A stretch of DNA of 8,580 bases from Caulobacteraceae bacterium. GTDB lineage: Bacteria > Pseudomonadota > Alphaproteobacteria > Caulobacterales > Caulobacteraceae. Under the pieces are notes generated by a model. It searched no databases and had not been told where the DNA came from. It worked only from the letters and a program-made list of their open reading frames with translations. This document shows positions 1-6,118 of this stretch, piece by piece (position 1 is the stretch's first letter; every line of letters starts with the position of its first letter). The translations under genes were made by a program, and so were the position numbers. The stretch lies in contig JADZBR010000075.1 in NCBI GenBank assembly GCA_020852035.1, forward strand, positions 1 through 8,580, written 5' to 3'.

Positions 1-93
1 GAACCTATAGACGGCGCCGCAGTGCGTCAAGGATTCGTGAGGAGGTTTTAGTGCGTTGAAATTATTGTGGAAATGACGCCATCCACTCCAACT

Positions 94-208
94 GCGTCAT
101 CCTAGGCCTTGTGCCTAGGATCCCTGCCTCCGCTTCCCCGCCGTGGCCAAGCTGGCCAGGTCTAAGTAGCGGGCCGAGGGATCCTAGGCACAAGGCCTAG
201 GATGACGC
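94..208. repeat. REPIN-like paired palindrome with perfect 32-bp inverted arms
   Basis: The arms at 94-125 and 177-208 are exact reverse complements over 32 bp. Each arm is itself a hairpin: a 9-bp stem (ATCCTAGGC with GCCTAGGAT) around a 5-nt loop, CTTGT in the left arm and its complement in the right. The 51-bp spacer (126-176) has a small central hairpin, TGGCCA-AGC-TGGCCA, at 144-158. Similar intergenic palindromes containing GTCATCCT are widespread in Alphaproteobacteria (from memory, not searched). I see no transposase and no convincing target duplication, so this looks like a non-autonomous element. It ends 3 bp before the longest start of the kinase gene, so it probably supplies part of that gene's leader. 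Upstream of it, 1-93 is less GC-rich and holds no supportable gene. Confidence 0.85.
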
Positions 209-211
209 GGA

Positions 212-1144
212 ATGAGCAGGGTGAGCGCGTCAAGCTCCGCCGAATCCGGCCATACCTCGCCCATGACGCTGCGCGGAGTTCTTGCGGAGGTCGGCGTGCG
301 CGCCGAGCGCGTGCGGCTGATCAAGCATGGGCACAACAGCCACTGGCGGGTCGCAGCCGACGGGGCGCAGCTCGTGCTGCGCCGCTACGGCAAGGGCGCG
401 CGCTGGACACCGGACGCCATCGCCTGGGAACTGGAGCTGCTCCGGCGGCTGGCTGAGGCCGGCTATCCCGCCGCAGCGCCGCTGGCCGGACCGCTGACGG
501 TCGACGGCGAAGTCTATGTGCTATTCCCGTTCGTCAGCGGGCGAGCGCTGCGGCTGGGTGCTGCGGGCTATCGCGAGCTGGGCCGCAGGCTCGCGGAGCT
601 GCACGACGTAATGTCGGCGCACGTCTGCATGGACCAGAAGCCCGAACGACGATCGCTGACGGCTGCCGCCGCGCCGCCGGACGGCGGACCGGATCGCGAA
701 GCGCTGCTGGCGCGCCTTGCAAGGCTCGACGCGCGTCTGGCCGACCAGGTGGACGCTACGAGCGAGGCGATCGCGCCGCGGCTGCAGGCCCTGGCCGACC
801 TGCCGCAGCACCCGGTGCATGGCGACTTCGCGCCCTGGAACCTGCGCATGCGCGACGGTCGCCTGATCGGGGTCTTCGATTTCGACGATGCGCGCCTCGA
901 TGTCCTTGCCGCCGATGTAGCCCACGCGCGGCGCGGCTATCACGATGCGGTGGTGGACGGCTATCTGGAGCGCCGGCCGCTCTCGGCGGGTGAACTGGCG
1001 GGTCTGGATGCGCTCTGGCTGGGCGCGGTGCTCGAGGGCTTCTGGCACATGTTGGCGCGCGAAGACGTGGAGGACGCCGCCAAGTTCGCCGCCCTGACCT
1101 GGAGCCGCGAACAGCGTGGCAAGGCCCGGCCCTACGGCGGCTGA
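212..1144 (+). CDS. APH/choline-kinase-fold phosphotransferase
   Basis: Predicted cytosolic ATP-dependent small-molecule kinase; substrate unknown. Counting from 212 (310 aa), the C-lobe carries the Brenner-type catalytic motif HGDFAPWN at residues 203-210 (catalytic Asp205, metal-binding Asn210) and a metal-binding DFDD at 223-226, standing where protein kinases have DFG. The N-lobe shows a glycine-loop-like GHNSHWRV (40-47) and WELELL (72-77), where Glu73 may pair with the nucleotide-binding basic residue. That basic residue is Arg (LVLRRY, 54-59) instead of the usual Lys. Start: 212 is the longest reading, but its ribosome site would fall in the adjacent repeat and residues 2-17 look noncoding. 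Family-like sequence begins at MTLRGV (residue 18, base 263), so 263 may be the true start; neither has a strong Shine-Dalgarno. The gene is convergent with smc. Aminoglycoside resistance should not be assumed; homoserine-, choline- or other metabolite-kinase roles are equally possible. Confidence 0.85.
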   Translation: MSRVSASSSAESGHTSPMTLRGVLAEVGVRAERVRLIKHGHNSHWRVAADGAQLVLRRYGKGARWTPDAIAWELELLRRLAEAGYPAAAPLAGPLTVDGEVYVLFPFVSGRALRLGAAGYRELGRRLAELHDVMSAHVCMDQKPERRSLTAAAAPPDGGPDREALLARLARLDARLADQVDATSEAIAPRLQALADLPQHPVHGDFAPWNLRMRDGRLIGVFDFDDARLDVLAADVAHARRGYHDAVVDGYLERRPLSAGELAGLDALWLGAVLEGFWHMLAREDVEDAAKFAALTWSREQRGKARPYGG

Positions 1145-1147
1145 GCC

Positions 1148-4100
1148 CTACTCCGCCGCCAGCGCCTCGGCCTGGCGCAGGTCGACGGAGACCAGCTGCG
1201 AGACGCCGCGCTCGCCCATGGTGACGCCGAACAGGCGGTCCATGCGGGCCATGGTCACCGGGTTGTGGGTGATGCAGATGAAGCGGGTGGCGGTGCGCCG
1301 GCGCATCGCGTCCAAGAGGTTGCAGAAGCGGTCGACATTGGCGTCGTCCAGCGGGGCGTCGACCTCGTCGAGCACGCAGATCGGCGCCGGATTGGCCAGG
1401 AACACCGCGAAGATCAGCGCCATGGCGGTGAGCGCCTGTTCGCCGCCGCTCATCAGGCTCATGGCGGCCATGCGCTTGCCGGGCGGGCAGGCGAAGATCT
1501 CCAGGCCGGCCTCCAGCGGGTCGTCGGACTCCACCAGCCGCAGCTCGGCCTGGCCGCCCTCGAAGAGGGTGGTGAAGAGCGCGCGGAAGTGGCCGTCGAT
1601 CACCTCGAAGGCGGCCAGCAGGCGCTCGCGGCCCTCGCCGTTCAGCTCGCGGATCGCCTGGCGCAGGCGCTGCACGGCCTCGGAGAGGTCGGCCTGCTCG
1701 GTCTGCAGGGTTTCAAGCCGCTGGGCGTGTTCCTGGGCTTCTTCGGCGGCCAGCAGGTTCACCGGGCCGATGGCGTCGCGCTGGCGCTCCAGGTTGGCCA
1801 GATGCTGCTCCACCCCGCCGGCGTCGGCGGGAATGGCGACGGCGTCCTCGCCGATCTTAAGGGCCAGCTGCTCGGGCTCGACGCCGGACTGGCTGCGGAT
1901 TTCCTCGGTCAGCTCGGTGTAGCGCGCGTCGGCGGCCTCCTTGCGGGCGGCGAACGCGGCGCGCACCTCGCGGGCCTCGGCGGCGGTGTGCTCGGCGGCG
2001 CGCAGGGTGCGGTCGGCTTCGGCTCTAGCGCTTTCGGCGGCGGTCATGGCGTCGGCGGCGCCGTTGCGGCGGGTCTCGGCGGCGGCCAGTTCGTCCAGCA
2101 GGCGTTCGCGGCGGGTCTCCAGCGTGGCGGGCGCCTCGCGGGCGGCGTCCAGCGCGGCGTCGGCCTGGGTCGAACCCTCCTCCAGCTGCGCCAGGCGCTT
2201 GGCGGCGACCCCGGCGCGGGAGGTCCAGCCGTCGCGGTCCTTCACCAGCGCTTCCAGCCGCCGGGCGCGGCCGTCGCGCTCGCGCACCTCGGCGTCGAGG
2301 GTCGAGCGGGCCTCGGCGGCGGCTTCGCGGGCGGGGACGGCCGCGGCGCGGGCGGCGGCGAGGCGTTCGGCGATCCCGGCGTCGTCCTCCGGGGTGAAGA
2401 CGAACTCGACGGCCGCCAGTTCGGCCTCGACCTCGGCGAGTTCGGCCTCGAAGCGGGCGATCACGTCGTCCAGCGATCGGGCGTGGGCCTCGCGGCGAGC
2501 GGCTTCGCGGTCCAGCTTCTCGACGGCGGCTCTAGCGGCCGTCAGCGCCTGGTCGGCCTCGATGGGGGCCCGGCGGGTCGCCTGCACGGCGGCCTCGGCC
2601 TCGCGCAGGGCGGCGATGGCGGCCTTCTGGGTCTCGGCGGCCTCGCGCGCGGCGGGGGAGAGCTTTTCGATCTGGTCTTCCAGCTCGGCGAGGCGGGTCT
2701 TCTGCTCCAGCCGGGCGGCGGCGGGCTTCACCGCGTCGGCGCGGGAGACGAAGCCGTCCCAGCGCCAGAGGTCGCCTTCCTTCGAGACCAGCCGCGCGCC
2801 GGGGGGCAGGGCGCCTTGCAGGGCCGAGCCCTTCACCCGGTCGACCACGCCCACGAAGGCCAGCCGCGCGGCCAGCGCCGGCGGGGCCTCGACCTCGCCG
2901 GCCAGCGGCGTGACGCCCGCCGGCCAGGCCGGGGCGCGGGCCTCCGCGCCGCCCCAGCAGGCGGGCGCCTTGGCGTCGAGCGCGGCCTCCAGGTCATCGC
3001 CCAGGGCGGCGGCGAGGGCGGCCTCGAACCCGCGAGTGACTTTCACCGCGTCCAGCGCCGGGGCGAAGCCGCCCTTGCGGGTGGTCTGGGTGAGCTGGGC
3101 CAGCGCGCGGGCCTCGGCGGTGAGGCGGGCGAGTTGGTCCTCGGATTTGCGGGCCGCCTCGCGGGCGGCGGTTTCGGCACGGGCGGCGTCGCCGCGGGCG
3201 GTTTCGGCAGCCTCCAGCGCGGCGCGGGCGGCGGCGAGGGCGGCTTCGGCCTCGGCGAGCTTCTCGCGCGCGGCGGCGACGGCCGGGTCGGCGGCGGCGT
3301 CAAGGGCCGCGCGTTCGGCCCTGGCGTGGTCGAGGGCGCGGCGGGTGCGGGCGACGCGGCCCTGAGCTTGCTCCAGCCGCTCGGCGGAGGCGCGGCGGCG
3401 GGCCTCGGCGGCGGCGGCCTCGGTGGCCAGGGTCTCGACCTGCGCCTCGGCCGTGGCGCGCGCGGTTTCGGCGGCCTCCAGCGCGGCCATCAGGGCGGGC
3501 ACGCGCTCGGGCGCGGCGGCGATGGCGGCTTCCAGGGCGGCGATGTCGAGGGTCAGGCCCTCCAGCGCGTGGGCCGCCTCCTCGGCGATCTGGCTCTCGC
3601 GGGCGCGGTCGGCGGCGATGCGCGCCTTCTCGGCCTCCAGCCGGGCGACCTCGGCGGCGAGGATCTCGCCCTCGCGGTCCAGGCGGTCCTTGTCGATGGC
3701 GAGCTTGTGCAGCACGGCGGCGGCCACCGTCTCGGCCTCGCGCAGCGGCTTGATGGCGGCCTCGGCTTCAAGCGCGGCGGTGGTCGCGGCGGCGACCGCG
3801 CGGGCGGCGGCCTCGACGGCGGCCTCGCTGCCCTGGGCTTCGGCGGTCAGCGCCTCGGCGGCGGCCTTGGCCTCGGCCCAGCGGGCGTAGGCGAGGGCGC
3901 CCTGCAAAGCGCGGATGTCGGCGGCGACCTTCTTGTAGCGCTCGGCCTGGCGGGCCTCGCGCTTCAGCCGGTTCAGGGTCTGCTCCAGCTCGCGGGCGAC
4001 GTCGTCGAGACGGGCGAGGTTGGTCTCGGCGGCGCGCAGGCGCAGCTCGGCCTCGTGGCGGCGGGTGTGCAGGCCCGAGACCCCGGCCGCCTCCTCCAGG

Positions 4101-4588
4101 ATCAGCCGCCGGTTCTGCGGCTTGGCGCCGATCAGCTCGGAGATCTGCCCCTGGCGCACCAGGGCCGGAGAGTTCGAGCCGGTGGAGGCGTCGGCGAAGA
4201 GCAGTTGCACGTCCCGCGCCCGCACCTCGCGGCCGTTGATGCGGTAGGTCGAGCCTTCGCCCCGGTCGATGCGGCGCACCACCTCGAGCACCGGGTCGGC
4301 GTTGAACGCCGCCGGCGCCTTGCGCTCGGCGTTGTCGATGGTCAGGGAGACTTCGGCGTGGTTGCGGCCCGGACGATTGCCCGAGCCGGCGAAGATCACG
4401 TCGTCCATGCCGCCGGCGCGCATCGCCTTGGCGGAGTTGGCGCCCATCACCCAGCGCAGCGCTTCCAGGAGGTTCGACTTGCCGCAGCCGTTCGGCCCGA
4501 CGATCGCCGTCAGGCCGGGCTCGATGCGAAGCTCGGTCGGCTCGACGAAGGACTTGAAGCCCGAAAGGCGCAGCCGCTGGAAGTGCAA
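1148..4588 (-). CDS. smc: chromosome segregation/condensation ATPase SMC
   Basis: Structural maintenance of chromosomes protein, 1146 aa, the usual bacterial length. It dimerises through its hinge, binds ScpA/ScpB, and organises the chromosome, usually loaded at ParB-parS. Visible domains: N-terminal head with HFQRLRLSGFKSF at the start and Walker A GPNGCGKS at 31-38; Ala/Glu/Arg-rich coiled coil about 165-500; hinge about 505-615, ending in the conserved DLWRWDGF; returning coiled coil about 620-975; C-terminal head with ABC signature SGGEQ at 1047-1051 and Walker B VLDEVD at 1072-1077. The frame is intact. The start is TTG at 4588: it places the conserved N-terminus at residue 2 and has AAGGAG 5 nt upstream. 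The first internal Met lies beyond Walker A, so no ATG start is possible. The frame stays open to 5335, but that stretch is the DsbA gene read in the wrong frame. It is probably cotranscribed with the upstream DsbA-family gene (20 bp gap); its 3' end nearly abuts the convergent kinase gene. Confidence 0.98.
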   Translation of the reverse strand: MHFQRLRLSGFKSFVEPTELRIEPGLTAIVGPNGCGKSNLLEALRWVMGANSAKAMRAGGMDDVIFAGSGNRPGRNHAEVSLTIDNAERKAPAAFNADPVLEVVRRIDRGEGSTYRINGREVRARDVQLLFADASTGSNSPALVRQGQISELIGAKPQNRRLILEEAAGVSGLHTRRHEAELRLRAAETNLARLDDVARELEQTLNRLKREARQAERYKKVAADIRALQGALAYARWAEAKAAAEALTAEAQGSEAAVEAAARAVAAATTAALEAEAAIKPLREAETVAAAVLHKLAIDKDRLDREGEILAAEVARLEAEKARIAADRARESQIAEEAAHALEGLTLDIAALEAAIAAAPERVPALMAALEAAETARATAEAQVETLATEAAAAEARRRASAERLEQAQGRVARTRRALDHARAERAALDAAADPAVAAAREKLAEAEAALAAARAALEAAETARGDAARAETAAREAARKSEDQLARLTAEARALAQLTQTTRKGGFAPALDAVKVTRGFEAALAAALGDDLEAALDAKAPACWGGAEARAPAWPAGVTPLAGEVEAPPALAARLAFVGVVDRVKGSALQGALPPGARLVSKEGDLWRWDGFVSRADAVKPAAARLEQKTRLAELEDQIEKLSPAAREAAETQKAAIAALREAEAAVQATRRAPIEADQALTAARAAVEKLDREAARREAHARSLDDVIARFEAELAEVEAELAAVEFVFTPEDDAGIAERLAAARAAAVPAREAAAEARSTLDAEVRERDGRARRLEALVKDRDGWTSRAGVAAKRLAQLEEGSTQADAALDAAREAPATLETRRERLLDELAAAETRRNGAADAMTAAESARAEADRTLRAAEHTAAEAREVRAAFAARKEAADARYTELTEEIRSQSGVEPEQLALKIGEDAVAIPADAGGVEQHLANLERQRDAIGPVNLLAAEEAQEHAQRLETLQTEQADLSEAVQRLRQAIRELNGEGRERLLAAFEVIDGHFRALFTTLFEGGQAELRLVESDDPLEAGLEIFACPPGKRMAAMSLMSGGEQALTAMALIFAVFLANPAPICVLDEVDAPLDDANVDRFCNLLDAMRRRTATRFICITHNPVTMARMDRLFGVTMGERGVSQLVSVDLRQAEALAAE

Positions 4589-4593
4589 GGGCG

Positions 4594-4599
4594 CTCCTT
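4594..4599 (-). promoter_or_regulatory. Shine-Dalgarno AAGGAG that fixes the smc TTG start
   Basis: On the minus strand AAGGAG is followed by 5 nt and then TTG, the codon just before HFQRLRLSG. Strong site, ideal spacing and conserved N-terminus agree, which supports a rare TTG initiator rather than any upstream ATG/GTG. Confidence 0.85.
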
Positions 4600-4608
4600 G
4601 AGACCCCG

Positions 4609-5226
4609 CTATTTCTTCTTCGCCGCGGCCACGAAGGCGTCGAACTCGGCCAGGCTCATCTCGCCTTCCTTCACCTTCTTGCCGTTGATCATGAAGGTGG
4701 GCGTGGAGGTGATCTTGTCGGTCTTGGCGTAGCCCTCGATGCGGCTGTTGAAGTCCTGGATGGCCTTGTCGTCGGTGACGCAGGCCTGGAACTGCGCCTC
4801 GGTCATGCCGGCCGACTGGGCGACGCGCAGCAGGACCCCGCGCATGTCGCCGGTGCGGAACATCTCCTCCTGGCCGTGGAAGATGGCGTCGGCGACGTTG
4901 AAGTACTTGCCGGGCCCGGCGCAGCGGGCGAGCAGGGCGCCGGCGGCGGCCAGCTCGGCCGGAGGGGTGATGAACTCGCGATAGATCCAGCGCACCTGGC
5001 CGGTGTCGATGTACTTGGCCTTGATCTGCGGGAAGACCTCGTTGTTGAACACCGCGCAGTGGACGCAGGAGAAGGAGGCGTACTCGATCACCGTGATCGG
5101 GGCGTTCGCCTTGCCCAGCGACATCTCGCCGGCGGCGGGGCTTTTCGCGCCATTGGCCTGGCTGCAGCTGGCGACGGCGATGGCGGCGCCGGCCAGCAGC
5201 AGGGAGCGGCGGGAGAAGGGGGTCAT
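4609..5226 (-). CDS. DsbA-family thiol-disulfide oxidoreductase, predicted lipoprotein
   Basis: Thioredoxin-fold protein of the DsbA family (205 aa), expected outside the cytoplasmic membrane, making or rearranging disulfides in exported proteins. The N-terminus has SRRSLLL (5-11), a twin-arginine-like signal, a hydrophobic stretch, then a lipobox VAS-C with Cys21, suggesting export and lipid anchoring. The redox motif is CVHC at 54-57, following the typical VIEYASFSC strand. The cis-proline motif is TPTF with Pro176. Two more cysteines, Cys102 and Cys149 in the helical insertion, could form the second disulfide seen in alphaproteobacterial and BdbD-like DsbA proteins. The ATG at 5226 has AAGAGG 10 nt upstream. 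A GANTC site (CcrM methylation motif) lies at 5268-5272 and a TTGACT box on the minus strand at 5330-5335; both are only hints of a promoter. The gene ends 20 bp before smc and is likely in its operon. Oxidase versus isomerase activity cannot be told from sequence. Confidence 0.93.
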   Translation of the reverse strand: MTPFSRRSLLLAGAAIAVASCSQANGAKSPAAGEMSLGKANAPITVIEYASFSCVHCAVFNNEVFPQIKAKYIDTGQVRWIYREFITPPAELAAAGALLARCAGPGKYFNVADAIFHGQEEMFRTGDMRGVLLRVAQSAGMTEAQFQACVTDDKAIQDFNSRIEGYAKTDKITSTPTFMINGKKVKEGEMSLAEFDAFVAAAKKK

Positions 5227-5348
5227 CTTCGGAAGACCTCTTGAGGTTCGATTGGACAGTTAAGCCCGATTCCCTTGCGGATGCAGCGGGGCGGGATGAT
5301 GGCGGACGAAGGCGGCGCGGAGGGGCGAAAGTCAATGCGCTCCAGGGT

Positions 5349-5507
5349 CCTTCTCCCCTTGCGGGAGAAGGTGGCCGGCGGAGCCGGTCGGATGAGGGGT
5401 CTCTCAGACCTCGCCATCCGCGCCCAGCCGATCCGCTGTCGCAGCGGACCGCATCTTCAACCCCTCATCCGGCGCTTCGCGCCACCTTCTCCCGCAAGGG
5501 GAGAAGG
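5349..5507. repeat. REPIN-like paired palindrome in the dsbA/DUF721 gap
   Basis: Two inverted arms, 5349-5400 and 5460-5507. The outer 27 bp (5349-5375 and 5481-5507) are exact reverse complements, as are the inner 11 bp (5390-5400 and 5460-5470). Each outer part is a hairpin with 9-bp stem CCTTCTCCC/GGGAGAAGG and 5-nt loop CTTGC. Between the outer and inner parts each arm has a second small hairpin whose sequence differs between arms while pairing is kept (CCGGC-GGA-GCCGG at 5375-5387; GGCGC-TTC-GCGCC at 5471-5483). The spacer contains TCCGCTG-TCG-CAGCGGA at 5432-5448. Repeats of the 'CCCTCATCCGGC...ACCTTCTCCC' type are familiar in alphaproteobacterial intergenic regions (from memory). It fills much of the 295-bp gap; the rest (5227-5348) is the dsbA leader, with no further gene. 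In a transcript it could attenuate read-through from the DUF721 gene into dsbA-smc. Confidence 0.9.
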
Positions 5508-5521
5508 GTCGGCGCCGCTGA

Positions 5522-6064
5522 TCAACGCCCTTGCCTCAACACCCCACGCCCCAGGTTGATCAGCGCGTCTTTCAGCGCACCCTCCGGCGCGGCGGCGAGG
5601 CTGTCGGCCAGCCGGGCCTCCGCGCCCGCGTCCAGCGGCGGCAGGCGGCGGCGCGGCGGCTTTGCGCCATCGGCGTTGAGGCCGACGGTGAGCGGGCCCT
5701 GGACGATGCGCAGCCGGGTGACCGCGCCCTCGCCGAGGATCAGGTTCACGCGGGCGAGGATGTCCTGCGCCTGGTGCTGGATCAGGGTGGCGACCGGGCC
5801 GGCGACCTTGATTTCCAGCGTTCCGCCGCCGGACTTCGGCTTGGTCAGCTTGGTAGGCTCGGTGCGGCGGGCCAGCGTCTCGCCGACGATCTCGCGCCAG
5901 CGGGCGGTGAGCGCCCCAGCGCCCTTGCCGAAGCGGTCGTCGAGCTCGCGCAGGGTCTTGTTCAGCGCCCGGCCGGCGGCCGGCGGCGGGCGGTGCGCCG
6001 GCCGCGTCTTGCGCCGCGCCAGGATCTCGGCGGCCTCGGCGGGTGTGGGCAGGCGGCGGGGCAT
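5522..6064 (-). CDS. DUF721 / DciA-like helicase-loader protein
   Basis: A 180-aa protein with a DUF721 domain. DUF721 proteins of the DciA type bind the replicative helicase DnaB and help load it in bacteria lacking DnaC; I infer this role by family only. The domain runs from about residue 31 to 125: an amphipathic start (ALNKTLRELDDRFG), the characteristic RWREIVGETLARRTEP at 55-70, then a KH-like core (TLEIKVAGPVATLIQHQA at 82-99, RVNLILGEG, and LRIVQGPL ending at 125). The C-terminal segment, about 140-180 (LADSLAAAPEGALKDALINLG), resembles the conserved tail helix of alphaproteobacterial members. The N-terminal 30 residues are Arg/Pro-rich and probably flexible. The ATG at 6064 (MPRRLPTP) is chosen because the open frame upstream of it is mutY read on the wrong strand. 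No strong Shine-Dalgarno precedes it. It is divergent from mutY (54 bp). Confidence 0.88.
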   Translation of the reverse strand: MPRRLPTPAEAAEILARRKTRPAHRPPPAAGRALNKTLRELDDRFGKGAGALTARWREIVGETLARRTEPTKLTKPKSGGGTLEIKVAGPVATLIQHQAQDILARVNLILGEGAVTRLRIVQGPLTVGLNADGAKPPRRRLPPLDAGAEARLADSLAAAPEGALKDALINLGRGVLRQGR

Positions 6065-6118
6065 GGCCCGCGACCCTAGCGCTTCATCTGCAGCCGCGCG
6101 AGATGCTAGGCGAGGGAC
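6065..6118. promoter_or_regulatory. divergent DUF721/mutY intergenic region
   Basis: This 54-bp stretch separates two divergent starts and must hold or overlap signals for both genes. It contains a 6-bp inverted repeat, CCTAGC at 6075-6080 and GCTAGG at 6105-6110, with ATCT/AGAT nearby on each side, giving a weak dyad. No clear -35/-10 pair is visible on either strand, so the promoter function is inferred from layout alone. Confidence 0.35.

Noticed and set aside
1..51. Possible C-terminal end of an upstream + strand gene (frame 1, stop TAG at 49-51)
   Set aside because: Only 16 codons are visible, another frame is open to 59 as well, and nothing in the residues is recognisable.
94..208. CRISPR-like array or complete IS element
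   Set aside because: There are only two inverted copies, not regularly spaced direct repeats, and no transposase frame lies between them.
1941..3890. Ser/Ala/Arg-rich + strand frames opposite the SMC coiled coils and hinge
   Set aside because: Shadow frames of the Ala/Glu-rich coiled-coil codons; no domain, no ribosome site.
1265..4732. 1155-residue glycine-rich open frame on the + strand opposite smc
   Set aside because: It is the antisense of a very GC-rich coding gene with strong third-position bias. Composition is low-complexity (Gly/Leu/Ala/Gln), no domain is recognisable, and smc is unmistakable on the other strand.
4589..5335. N-terminal extension of SMC to an ATG at 5335
   Set aside because: The extra 249 residues are the DsbA-family gene in a wrong frame; the conserved SMC N-terminus begins right after TTG 4588.
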